In this document: one piece after another, positions 16,125 through 24,035 of the stretch
Position numbering within the stretch: the stretch's first letter is position 1
Layout: each line of letters begins with the position of its first letter
NCBI RefSeq assembly: GCF_011058255.1
Contig: NZ_JAALFH010000062.1
Location: 84,376-148,375, forward strand
Direction: 5' to 3'
DNA: 64,000 nt
From: Thioalkalivibrio sp. XN8
GTDB lineage: Bacteria > Pseudomonadota > Gammaproteobacteria > Steroidobacterales > XN24
Translations under genes and position numbers: made by a program
The notes under the pieces: generated by a model
What the model saw: only the letters and a program-made list of their open reading frames with translations
Databases searched by the model: none
What the model was told of the DNA's origin: nothing

Positions 16125-16382
16125 ATGTCGACCGAGGTCAAGGACCAGATCAAGCAGTACATCCTTGAGACGTACCTGTTTACGAGCGACACCAGTGCGC
16201 TCGGCGACGACGAGTCCTTCCTGGACCGCGGCATCATCGACTCCACCGGCGTCCTCGAGCTGATCTTCTTCCTGGAGGAACAGTTCGGAGTGAAGATCGC
16301 CGACGAGGAGCTGCTGCCCGAGAACCTGGATTCCGTCAGCCGGCTCACCGCCTTCGTCGAGCGCAAGCGCGCCGCCGCCTGA
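16125..16382 (+). CDS. Acyl carrier protein 1
   Basis: The 85-residue acidic protein contains GIIDSTGVLELI, in which the Ser of the DS motif is the predicted 4'-phosphopantetheine attachment site. Helical acidic flanks such as FFLEEQFGVKI complete the fold. It is a stand-alone carrier that would hold an acyl or aminoacyl thioester. It lies between the AsnB-like gene and an acyl-AMP ligase, 17 bases before the latter, so the ligase is its probable loading enzyme. A second, diverged carrier is encoded at 20591-20845 on the other strand. Confidence 0.87.
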   Translation: MSTEVKDQIKQYILETYLFTSDTSALGDDESFLDRGIIDSTGVLELIFFLEEQFGVKIADEELLPENLDSVSRLTAFVERKRAAA

Positions 16383-16399
16383 GCGGCGCCCGGCCACCC

Positions 16400-17965
16400 A
16401 TGGGACGCCCCGCATACCGCGCCCTGCTGCACGACGCGCTGGCGGACGGGGCCGAGGCGACGCCCGACAAGGTCGCGGTGCATGTCGGCGACGAGCAGCT
16501 GACCTACGCCGAACTCGCCAGTCAGTCCGATCGGCTCGCCGCAGCCCTTCAGCAGCGGGGCGTCCGCCGCGGCGACCGGGTCGCCATCTTCATGGACAAC
16601 ACCCTGGCCTGCGCACCGGCGATCTATGCCGTGCTCAAGGTGGGCGGGGTGTTCGTCATGGTCAACCCCCAGACCAAGCACGACAAGCTGCGCTTCATCT
16701 GCAACGACTGCTCGGTCCGGGCGCTGATCACCGATAGCCACCTGGCGCCCGTAGCCGGCGGCCTGCCCGACGACGTGCCGAGCGTAAAGAGCGTGCTGTT
16801 CTCGGGCGACCCGGCGGCGGCCGGCGCGCTGAGCGGCCGCCAGGTCGAGGCCGAGCCGCTGGCCGGCGTGCTCGATGCCGCGCCCGCTGCGCCCCAGCCG
16901 CCGGGCACCATCCCGAGCGACCTGGCGGCATTGATCTACACCTCCGGCAGCACCGGCAACCCGAAGGGCGTGATGCACTCCCACCAATCCATGACCTTCG
17001 CGTCGGGGAGCCTGGTCGAATACCAGCGCCTCGCGCCGGACGACGTCATGCTGAATGTGCTGCCGATGGCCTTCGACTATGGGCTGTACCAGCTGTTGAT
17101 GGCGGTGCGCATCGGCGCGACCCTGGTGCTGGAGCGCTCCTTCACCTACCCCGCCGAGGTATTCGCGCGCATGCGCGAGCACGACGTCACCCATTTTCCG
17201 GGCGTCCCCACCGTCTACGCCATCATGATCGCCGCGCACCGGCGCAGCCCGCTCAGCTTTCCCTCGGTCCGGCGTGTCACCAACACGGCTGCCGCGCTGC
17301 CGCCTGCCTACCTGGAGACACTGCGGGAGATCTTCCCCAATGCGCTGATCTTCTCCATGTACGGCCTGACCGAGTGCAAGCGGGTCAGTTACCTGCCGCC
17401 GGAGTGGCTGGAGCGCAAGCCCGGCTCGGTCGGCATCGCCATCCCGGGCACCGAGGTCTACCTGCGCTCCCCAGAGGGCGAAGCGGTGCCGGTCGGCGAG
17501 CCTGGGATTCTCCACGTGCGCGGCCCGCACCTCATGCGCGGCTACTGGAACAACCCGGAGCGCACGGCCAAGATACTGCATCCGGGGGAGCTCGAGGGTG
17601 AGCGCGTGCTGTGCACGGGCGACTGGTTCCGGATGGACGAGGATGGCTGCCTGTATTTCCTCAGCCGCAGCGACGACATCATCAAGACCCGAGGCGAGAA
17701 AGTCAGCCCGGCCGAGGTCGAGGCGGCGCTGTGCAGCATCCCCGGGGTCCGCGAGGCGGTGGTGGTGGGCGTCCCCGACCCGACGCTGGGCCAGGCCGTG
17801 AAGGCCTTCGTCGTCCCGGCCGAGGGAGCCGCGCTCGACCCGCGGCGGTTGCGCTTCGAGCTGACCCAACGGCTGGAGAACTTCATGGTGCCGCAGGAAG
17901 TCGTGGTGCTCGAAGAGTTCCCCAAGACGCCGAACGGTAAGATCGATCGGAAGGCACTGCAATGA
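16400..17965 (+). CDS. Acyl-AMP ligase, exosortase-A-associated acyl-CoA ligase type
   Basis: The 521-residue protein has the ANL superfamily motifs in order: P-loop IYTSGSTGNPKGV, LPMAFDYGLYQLL, MYGLTECKRVSYLPPEW, CTGDWF, the hinge GEKVSPAEVE and a C-terminal PNGKIDRKAL with the catalytic Lys. FDYGLYQ and the TECKRVSYL block resemble the acyl-CoA ligase described from exosortase A loci. The absence of the amino-acid A4 Asp (FDxS) suggests a carboxylic acid rather than an amino acid. It should adenylate an acid and load the carrier encoded just upstream. Its stop overlaps the start of the next gene by four bases (ATGA). Confidence 0.85.
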   Translation: MGRPAYRALLHDALADGAEATPDKVAVHVGDEQLTYAELASQSDRLAAALQQRGVRRGDRVAIFMDNTLACAPAIYAVLKVGGVFVMVNPQTKHDKLRFICNDCSVRALITDSHLAPVAGGLPDDVPSVKSVLFSGDPAAAGALSGRQVEAEPLAGVLDAAPAAPQPPGTIPSDLAALIYTSGSTGNPKGVMHSHQSMTFASGSLVEYQRLAPDDVMLNVLPMAFDYGLYQLLMAVRIGATLVLERSFTYPAEVFARMREHDVTHFPGVPTVYAIMIAAHRRSPLSFPSVRRVTNTAAALPPAYLETLREIFPNALIFSMYGLTECKRVSYLPPEWLERKPGSVGIAIPGTEVYLRSPEGEAVPVGEPGILHVRGPHLMRGYWNNPERTAKILHPGELEGERVLCTGDWFRMDEDGCLYFLSRSDDIIKTRGEKVSPAEVEAALCSIPGVREAVVVGVPDPTLGQAVKAFVVPAEGAALDPRRLRFELTQRLENFMVPQEVVVLEEFPKTPNGKIDRKALQ

Positions 17966-18888
17966 GCGACACGGCCGAGCTCCAGCCGCAGTTCGACGCA
18001 TTGCTGGCAAGGCTCGAGGCCGAGCTGGAGATCTTGCCCGACAAGCCGGACGAAACCCCGCGCTCGACCCTGCTGTGCCTCTGGGCGCTGGCCGAGGGCC
18101 GCCGGCTGGCGCTGAGCGAACTGCCGAGCTACGCTCCGGGAGCGCTGTCCACAGACCAGTCAGCCCGGCTTGAGACACTCGTCTCGCAGCGCCTCGAAGG
18201 CACGCCACTGGCCCACCTGACCGGGCGCCAGGATTTCCTGGGCGAAGTGCTGCTGGCCTCACCCGCAGCCCTTGTGCCACGCCGCGAGACCGAGCAGCTG
18301 GCACGCACCACCATCGACCGGCTGAGGTCGATCGGCGAAGCATCGCCGCTGGTGATCGACGTCTGCACCGGCGCCGGCAACATCGCCCTGGCAATGGCCG
18401 GCGCGCTGCCGGAGGCCCGCGTCTTCGGCGCCGACCTGTCGGAAGACGCGGTCGACCTGGCGCGGGAAAACGCCCGCTTCCTCGACCGCGAGCGCGTGGA
18501 GTTCCGCTGCGGCGACCTGCTGGCCCCGTTCGAGACCGGGGAGTTCCTCGGCCGAGTGGACATGATCACCTGCAACCCGCCCTACATCTCCAGCGGCCGG
18601 GTCGAGCAGATGCCGGGCGAGATCAGCCGGCACGAGCCGAGGCTCGCCTTCGACGGCGGACCCTTCGGCGTCGGCATCATTCGGAAGCTTTTTTCCTCGG
18701 CGCCCGCCCTGCTCCGCCCCGGCGGCTGGCTGGTACTAGAGGTCGGCCTGGGCCAGGGTCCCGGGCTCGCCCGCAGCCTGGCTGGGCAGCCGGCCTGGAG
18801 CGAGGTGTTGCAACATGCCGACAAGCGGGGCGAGATTCGCGTGATCGAGGCGCGCTTCGAGCCGCCCCACGGAGGAACCGACTCATGA
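17962..18888 (+). CDS. PrmC/HemK-like N5-glutamine-type methyltransferase paralogue
   Basis: The 308-residue protein has the PrmC pattern: GTPLAHLTGRQDFLG, VPRRETEQLA, SAM loop VIDVCTGAGNIAL and the amide-binding NPPYI motif. PrmC methylates the Gln of the GGQ loop in release factors, but here the gene sits between an acyl ligase and a NadE-like gene and overlaps both by four bases. It is therefore probably a specialised copy. An attractive inference is N-methylation of an amide made by the AsnB-like or NadE-like enzyme. A second, housekeeping PrmC would be expected elsewhere in the genome. Confidence 0.78.
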   Translation: MSDTAELQPQFDALLARLEAELEILPDKPDETPRSTLLCLWALAEGRRLALSELPSYAPGALSTDQSARLETLVSQRLEGTPLAHLTGRQDFLGEVLLASPAALVPRRETEQLARTTIDRLRSIGEASPLVIDVCTGAGNIALAMAGALPEARVFGADLSEDAVDLARENARFLDRERVEFRCGDLLAPFETGEFLGRVDMITCNPPYISSGRVEQMPGEISRHEPRLAFDGGPFGVGIIRKLFSSAPALLRPGGWLVLEVGLGQGPGLARSLAGQPAWSEVLQHADKRGEIRVIEARFEPPHGGTDS

Positions 18889-19865
18889 GCCGACTGCATC
18901 CGGGCGTCCTCGAACTCGACGCTGAGGCCGAGATCGAACGCATCTGCCAGGCGATCCGGACGCAGCTCTCGACGAAGCTGCACCGGCGCGGCCTGGTGCT
19001 GGGCATCTCCGGTGGCATCGACAGCGCCGTCTGCGCCGCGCTCAGCGCGCGTGCCGTCGGCGCCGAGCGGGTCCAGGGATTGCTGATGCCCGAGACCGAC
19101 TCGTCTTCGGCGACGACGCCGCGCGGCCAGCTGGTGGCCGACACCCTCGGCATCCGCACCCTGACGGAGGACATCTCCGGGACGCTCGAGGCCATCGGCT
19201 GCTACCGCTGGCGCGACGAGGCGATCCGGGCCGAATTCCCGGACTACGACGGCAGCTGGCCGCACAAGCTGGCGATCCGCGGCGGCCAGGAGGGCCGCGT
19301 GAATCATTTCGTGCTGGTGGTGCAGCGGCCGGACGGGGAACAGGAAGAACGCCGCCTCGGCCTGAACAGCTACCTGCAGATCGTCGCCGCGACCAACTTC
19401 AAGCAGCGTATCCGCAAGACTCTCGAGTACTTCCACGCCGACCGGCTCAACTACGCCGTAGTCGGCACGCCCAACCGGCTGGAGTACGACCAGGGCTTCT
19501 TCGTCAAGAACGGCGACGGCGCCGCCGACCTCAAGCCGATCGCCCACCTGTACAAGACCCAGGTGTATGCGCTGGCCGAGAAGTTGGGCATTCCCGAAGA
19601 AGTACGACGCGCCGCACCGACCACCGACACCTACAGCCTGGTGCAGGGCCAGGATGAGTTCTACTTCGCCCTGCCCTACCACCAGATGGACTTGGCGCTG
19701 TGGGGCGTGAACCACGGCCTCGGGGCCGACGAGATCGCCGCGGGACTCGGCATCACCGACGACCAGGCAGCATTCGTCTGCAAGGATATCGCCGCCAAGC
19801 GCCGCTCGACCCGCTATCTCCAGCTCCCGCCGCTGCTGGTCGAGGACGTGCCGGAGATCCGGTAG
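18885..19865 (+). CDS. NAD synthetase (NadE)-like ATP-pyrophosphatase amide ligase
   Basis: The 326-residue protein carries the PP-loop GISGGIDSAV at residues 40-49. The NadE-type core follows, with ATNFKQRIRKTLEY, VVGTPNRLEYDQGFFVKNGDGAADLKPIAHLYKTQV and an AAPTTDTYS segment. The canonical family has VGTGNKSE and PSAGL at the corresponding sites, so the substrate pocket appears altered. An extra segment near residues 105-160 (YRWRDEAIRAEF to VNHFVLVVQ) is not typical. Genomic context is an amide/carrier block, so amidation of a polysaccharide acid or carrier-bound acid is more likely than NAD synthesis. Start and stop overlap the neighbours. Confidence 0.78.
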   Translation: MSRLHPGVLELDAEAEIERICQAIRTQLSTKLHRRGLVLGISGGIDSAVCAALSARAVGAERVQGLLMPETDSSSATTPRGQLVADTLGIRTLTEDISGTLEAIGCYRWRDEAIRAEFPDYDGSWPHKLAIRGGQEGRVNHFVLVVQRPDGEQEERRLGLNSYLQIVAATNFKQRIRKTLEYFHADRLNYAVVGTPNRLEYDQGFFVKNGDGAADLKPIAHLYKTQVYALAEKLGIPEEVRRAAPTTDTYSLVQGQDEFYFALPYHQMDLALWGVNHGLGADEIAAGLGITDDQAAFVCKDIAAKRRSTRYLQLPPLLVEDVPEIR

Positions 19866-20557
19866 TGAGCCGCTGGTTCACGCGCCGCCTGGTGATGCTG
19901 CCGACGTGGCGGAGCTGGCTGGTCATCATTGGCGTGCTCGCGCTTGGGGTCCTCGCTGCCGCTCGCCACGTGCACGGGTTCCTGGCAGTGGAGCGCCCTG
20001 CCGAAGATGCGACCATCCTGGTCGTGGAGGGCTGGCTCTCGCAAGGCGCGCTGGACCGGGCCGTCGCGCTGTATCGAGACGGAGCCTATCGGCTCGTCGT
20101 GACCACCGGGGGGCCGATCGAGTCCTGGTCCGATTCAGACGACTTCCCCTCGTATGCCGACCGCGCCTCGGATTACCTGGTCCGCAGCGGCGTGCCTGCT
20201 GATCAGATCCACTCCGTCCCAGCGCCCGCCTCGGCGCAGAACCGGACGTTCCTGTCTGCGGTGATGCTGCGTTACTGGCTAGATGAGCAGGAACTCGCCC
20301 CCGCAGCACTCGACATCCTGTCCGGCGGCGTCCATGCACGACGTTCGCATCGGCTTTTCCGGCTGGCGCTCGGCCCCCGTGTTCGCGTCGGCATCCTCGC
20401 GGCGGAGGCGGACGGTTACGACCCGACGGCCTGGTGGCGCAGCAGCGCGGGTGCGAAAGCCGTCATGGGAGAACTGATCAGCCTCGGTTGGACGGTTTGC
20501 TGTTTTCGCGCGCCGGAGCCTGGCAGCCATCAAGAGCACTGGGGCGAGACGCGCTAG
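19865..20557 (+). CDS. YdcF/DUF218 (SanA-like) membrane protein
   Basis: The 230-residue protein starts at a GTG overlapping the preceding stop by one base (TAGTG). An N-terminal transmembrane anchor (residues about 18-36) is followed by the DUF218 core: ATILVVEGWLSQGALDRAVALYRDGAYRLVVTTGG, a conserved ADRASDYLVRSGVP helix, and SGGVHARRSHRLFRLAL. Members are linked to envelope or peptidoglycan homeostasis, but no reaction is firmly established. It closes the forward operon that begins with rfbF and converges on the reverse-strand carrier-protein block, with 33 bases between stops and no evident terminator. Confidence 0.72.
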   Translation: MSRWFTRRLVMLPTWRSWLVIIGVLALGVLAAARHVHGFLAVERPAEDATILVVEGWLSQGALDRAVALYRDGAYRLVVTTGGPIESWSDSDDFPSYADRASDYLVRSGVPADQIHSVPAPASAQNRTFLSAVMLRYWLDEQELAPAALDILSGGVHARRSHRLFRLALGPRVRVGILAAEADGYDPTAWWRSSAGAKAVMGELISLGWTVCCFRAPEPGSHQEHWGETR

Positions 20558-20590
20558 GCAGCGATAGGACCGGATCAATCGCTGGCCTGG

Positions 20591-20845
20591 CTATTGCGCC
20601 TCGACCTGCCGCTCCACGAAATTCGCGATCCGGCGCAGGGACTGCAGTTCCTCGAAGTCCAGTTCGAGCACGTCGATCTTAATGCCGTACTGCTGCTCGA
20701 GCTCGTAGATCAACCCGACCAGAGACAGCGAGTCCACCAGGCCCGACTCGAACAGGTCCTCGTCCGGCGAGTCGACGATGAGGTTAAGCCGCTCGCGGAA
20801 GAGTCGGGTGAGGTCCTCGATAGTGACAGGCGTCGGGGTATTCAT
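20591..20845 (-). CDS. Acyl/peptidyl carrier protein 2
   Basis: The 84-residue protein has GLVDSLSLVGLIYELEQQYG; the Ser after Asp is the phosphopantetheine site. It is the last gene of the reverse operon and its ATG overlaps the GNAT stop by four bases, so the two are translationally coupled. With a stand-alone adenylation enzyme two genes upstream, it is the likely acceptor of an activated amino acid. It shares only the generic carrier fold with the protein encoded at 16125, so the two carriers probably serve separate pathways. Confidence 0.87.
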   Translation of the reverse strand: MNTPTPVTIEDLTRLFRERLNLIVDSPDEDLFESGLVDSLSLVGLIYELEQQYGIKIDVLELDFEELQSLRRIANFVERQVEAQ

Positions 20846-21351
20846 TGGCTAGCGAACTCTTCCTGGAGCAGGTCGAACAGCGTCCGGTCGACCGTGCGGT
20901 CGCCGAGACGGTGGCAGCGGCGCTGGATGCCGATGCGACGGAACCCGTGCCGCTCAAGCACGCGTTCCGAGGCAGGATTGCCCGTGGCCACCCACGCCCA
21001 GGCGCTTTCCAGTCCGAGCTCGCCGAAGCCATGCGCCAGCAGCGCGCCGACGGCACGACTGGTCAGGCCCTGGCGCGCGAAACGCTTGTCGCCGAGGACG
21101 TACCAGACCATGGCGGTGCGTGACTCAGGAGCGATATTGCTAAACGCCACCAGGCCGGCCGGCGTCTCCGTCTCATCGCCCGCCGTAAATATCCGGAGAC
21201 AGTGCACGGGTCGCAAGCACATCGCGCGCAGCGTCAACGGAGTGAGGCTGTGGACATCTTCACCGAAATCCAACCACGGTGAATGGGCCGGGTCGGCGGT
21301 CCACCCGGCTGCAAGCTCGATCAGTTCGTTATCCAATTCCAGTAAGCGCAC
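20842..21351 (-). CDS. GNAT N-acetyltransferase (RimJ-like) in the adenylation operon
   Basis: The 169-residue protein begins at a GTG (21351) one base after the adenylation-enzyme stop, giving VRLLELDNELIEL. The reading frame stays open much further upstream, inside the adenylation gene, but that part has no homology pattern. GNAT features are the VWYVLGDKRFARQGLTSRAV segment, corresponding to motif A, and NPASERVLERHGFRRIGIQRR at the C-terminus, typical of RimJ/RimL proteins. It would transfer an acyl group from acyl-CoA, or possibly from the carrier, to an amine. Placement between adenylation enzyme and carrier suggests action on the carrier-bound amino acid or on the sugar that receives it. 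Confidence 0.75.
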   Translation of the reverse strand: MRLLELDNELIELAAGWTADPAHSPWLDFGEDVHSLTPLTLRAMCLRPVHCLRIFTAGDETETPAGLVAFSNIAPESRTAMVWYVLGDKRFARQGLTSRAVGALLAHGFGELGLESAWAWVATGNPASERVLERHGFRRIGIQRRCHRLGDRTVDRTLFDLLQEEFASQ

Positions 21352-21352
21352 C

Positions 21353-22939
21353 TCAGGCCCCGAACAATCCTCGTAAAGCGACACGATCGACCTTGCCGTT
21401 CTGATTGCGCGGCAGCGCTTCCAGCCGCTCCCAACGGCTCGGCAACATGTAGGAAGGGAGCAACGCCGACAAGGCGCGGCGCAGAACCGCCGCTTCCGCC
21501 ATCTCGTCGCCGTCAGGAACGAAAGCGCAGCAGATGGTCTTACCGTTGAAGTCCGCGGCATCCACGGCGACGATCGCGGACTCGCGCAGTCCGGCCAGCG
21601 TATGCATTGCGGCCTCGATCTCGCCCAGTTCGATGCGGTAGCCGCGGCTCTTGACCTGGGTGTCGGCGCGGCCGTGGAAGTAATAGAGGCCATCGCTTCC
21701 TCGACGCGCAAGGTCGCCGGTCCGGTAGATCCGCAGGGCGCCACCCCCGGGCGCCGGCCAGTCAAGGAATGCGGCGGCCGTCTTCTCCGCGTCCTGCCAG
21801 TAGCCGGGGCTGAGGCCGACGCCCGCGATATAGAGGTCGCCGACCACCTCCGGCGGGCATTCCTTCATCTCGCCATCCAGCACCAGCAGTCGCTCTCCCT
21901 CGCAGGGCTGCCCGATGGGAATCTCGGCCCGCGGGTCTGCGGGCCTCTCGGTCGGCGAGTACCAGCTCGAGGCGATGGTTGCTTCGGTCGGGCCGTAGAG
22001 GTTGGTGAACTGGACGTGCGGCAAGCGTTCCATCAGGTAAATTAGGGTCGGAGTCGGCAGCGCCTCGCCGCACCAGATCATCCGCTTCAGCCCAGGAAAG
22101 TCCCCTGGCCGCACGACATCGAAACGTGCCAACAAGTTGAGCGCCCCGGGCACCGAAAACCACTGGGTGAGCTCGCGATCGGCGATGAACTCGCGCAGTT
22201 TCGGCGCGAGGATGTTGGCGCTCTTCGGGACGAAATGCAGCTCCGCGCCGGCGGCCAGGGCACCATAGAGATCGAAGGTGCTGAGATCGAAAGCCAGCGG
22301 CGAATGGGCCGAGATCCGCTCACCGGGTCTGATGCCGAAATGCTTAACGCCCCAATCCACGAAAGAGATCACGTTGGCATGGGTGATGACCACGCCCTTC
22401 GGTACGCCGGTGGAGCCAGAAGTAAAAAGGAGGTGCGCCGGGGAATATGAGGAGCGCCCCTTGCGCCGCAGCGGCGCATCGCTCTCGAGGCCCCCGAGGT
22501 CGAGCGAGCTCTGGAATCGATCGCCGGCGAGCGGCTGCTCCTGCAGCGCCATGACCTGGGCGGACAACGTATCGAGCTCGGCCAACACACCATCGAGGAG
22601 CTTGGCGGCAGCCGCCGAAACCATGACCACTCGCGGCGCTGCTGCCCGCAGCACATGGGCCACGCGGGGCGCCGGGCTGTCGGCATCGACCGGGACGTAG
22701 ACCCCGCCGACCTCGAGCACCCCGAGGATGCCGGCAATCGTATCGATCGAGCGGGGCGCGATGACCGCCACCCGATCCCCGGGCGCCAGTCCCGCCGCCG
22801 CCAGGCGGGCGCCGATCACCCCGGCCCGTCGGGCCAGGCCCACGAACGAGATCGTGTCGTCGCCGTCGCGCAGCGCCACGCCGTCCGGCCAGCGCTCGGC
22901 GGCGCGGTGCAGGTAGTCCTGCAGTTCGCGGACGGCCAT
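21353..22939 (-). CDS. Stand-alone amino-acid adenylation enzyme (NRPS A-domain)
   Basis: The 528-residue protein contains the NRPS adenylation core motifs: A3 LLFTSGSTGVPKGV (about 170-183), A4 FDLSTFD (217-223) whose Asp binds the alpha-amino group, A5 NLYGPTEATI (313-322), A7 YRTGDLARR, A8 GRADTQVKSRGYRIELGEIE, and A10 NQNGKVDR with the catalytic Lys. It has no condensation, thiolation or thioesterase domain, so it is a free-standing aminoacyl activator. The nearby carrier (20591) would be its partner. Such A/PCP pairs make aminoacyl thioesters for tailoring in natural-product and surface-glycan pathways. Amino-acid preference was not predicted. Confidence 0.9.
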   Translation of the reverse strand: MAVRELQDYLHRAAERWPDGVALRDGDDTISFVGLARRAGVIGARLAAAGLAPGDRVAVIAPRSIDTIAGILGVLEVGGVYVPVDADSPAPRVAHVLRAAAPRVVMVSAAAAKLLDGVLAELDTLSAQVMALQEQPLAGDRFQSSLDLGGLESDAPLRRKGRSSYSPAHLLFTSGSTGVPKGVVITHANVISFVDWGVKHFGIRPGERISAHSPLAFDLSTFDLYGALAAGAELHFVPKSANILAPKLREFIADRELTQWFSVPGALNLLARFDVVRPGDFPGLKRMIWCGEALPTPTLIYLMERLPHVQFTNLYGPTEATIASSWYSPTERPADPRAEIPIGQPCEGERLLVLDGEMKECPPEVVGDLYIAGVGLSPGYWQDAEKTAAAFLDWPAPGGGALRIYRTGDLARRGSDGLYYFHGRADTQVKSRGYRIELGEIEAAMHTLAGLRESAIVAVDAADFNGKTICCAFVPDGDEMAEAAVLRRALSALLPSYMLPSRWERLEALPRNQNGKVDRVALRGLFGA

Positions 22940-22944
22940 CCAGT

Positions 22945-23979
22945 TCAGTCCTGGCCCGCTATCGCGAGGCGGAAGACCTGGCCAGTGTGCTCGAGCTCCT
23001 CCTGGTCCGGCGGGATGTCCAGGATGAAGGTGCGGAAGCCCTGCGCGATATAACCGGCGATGAGCTTCGCCACCTGTGCATGGCTGCCGACCAGGTAGGG
23101 GCAGAAGGTTTTGCCGGACTTAAAGGGGTGCAGCCAGTAGACGTCGCGCGCCGGGCCTTCGTCGCTGGCCGACAGCTGCTTGTGCCAGTGCGAGTCCGAG
23201 ACCTTCATCGCCATCTGGTGCTCCAGCTCGCCGCGCCGGTCCTCGGGGAACCGCTCTTCCGCGACGGCCCAGGCCGCTTCAGGGGTGTCGCGCGCGATGA
23301 TCCCGACCCGGACCCCGAAATCGATCCCGGCGTCCGGCGGCAGCCCGGGCTCTTTGCCCGGCGGCTGGGGGTAGCGGATCGCAGTGGCGCCGACCTGCTG
23401 GGCGCAGGCCAGCCCGGCCGGCGAAGAGCCGGACAGCAGAATGCCCGGCTGCAGCTCGTCCGGGACCGGGGGCGACATCTTGAGGCCCTGGACCTTGTAG
23501 TAGCGCCCCTCAAAGCTGTAGCCGCGCGGGTTCTCCAGCACGCCGCGGATGACCTGGGTGAACTCGCCGGTGCGCAGGTAACGGTCGTCGTGCGGGGTCT
23601 CGTCCCCGAGTGCCTGGAGGTCGTTGACAAAGCCGCCCGCCAGCATGTTGAGGTAAAGCCGGCGTCCGTGCATGAAGGCCATCGAGGCCACCATCTTGGC
23701 CACGGAGTAGGGATGCATGTAAATGGGCTGGACGGCGACGAGGGGCGCCAGCGACTCCGTCGCATGCAAGATCTCCTGGCTGACGAGCCATGGATCGACC
23801 AGCGAGTTGTCGGTGTAGACGAGGATGCCGCGGCAGCCCGCCTCCTCGCTCCAGCGCGCCACATCGGCCACGCGCGCAAGATAATCGGGACTCGCGCTGT
23901 CCTTGGATTGCGGGCACGTCGAGAAGACGTCGATATCGCGGAACGTCGGCGTTGTACTGCGGTTAACTTCACTGGACAT
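22945..23979 (-). CDS. Luciferase-like (LLM class) flavin-dependent monooxygenase
   Basis: The 344-residue protein has the bacterial luciferase/alkanesulfonate-monooxygenase TIM-barrel pattern: an early IDVFSTCPQSK strand, YTDNSLVDPWLVSQEIL, AGGFVNDLQALGDETPHDDRYLRTGEF (loop residues typical of FMN binding), and SGSSPAGLACAQQVG. Members use reduced flavin and O2. It starts the tight cluster with the adenylation enzyme (five bases) and carrier, and such enzymes occur in several natural-product loci as hydroxylases acting on carrier-bound amino acids. Sulfonate use is possible, but no sulfur-assimilation genes are adjacent. Confidence 0.83.
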   Translation of the reverse strand: MSSEVNRSTTPTFRDIDVFSTCPQSKDSASPDYLARVADVARWSEEAGCRGILVYTDNSLVDPWLVSQEILHATESLAPLVAVQPIYMHPYSVAKMVASMAFMHGRRLYLNMLAGGFVNDLQALGDETPHDDRYLRTGEFTQVIRGVLENPRGYSFEGRYYKVQGLKMSPPVPDELQPGILLSGSSPAGLACAQQVGATAIRYPQPPGKEPGLPPDAGIDFGVRVGIIARDTPEAAWAVAEERFPEDRRGELEHQMAMKVSDSHWHKQLSASDEGPARDVYWLHPFKSGKTFCPYLVGSHAQVAKLIAGYIAQGFRTFILDIPPDQEELEHTGQVFRLAIAGQD

Positions 23980-24035
23980 AACTTGCGCGACGACTCCTGA
24001 GATTGCGTGGGGTTTTCGTCAAATCGTGCTGGTGG

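Noticed and set aside
15929-18394. An 821-codon open frame on the reverse strand
   Set aside because: It lies antisense to the AsnB-like, carrier and ligase genes and has Arg/Pro/Ala-rich content without any protein motif; such frames are a by-product of high GC.
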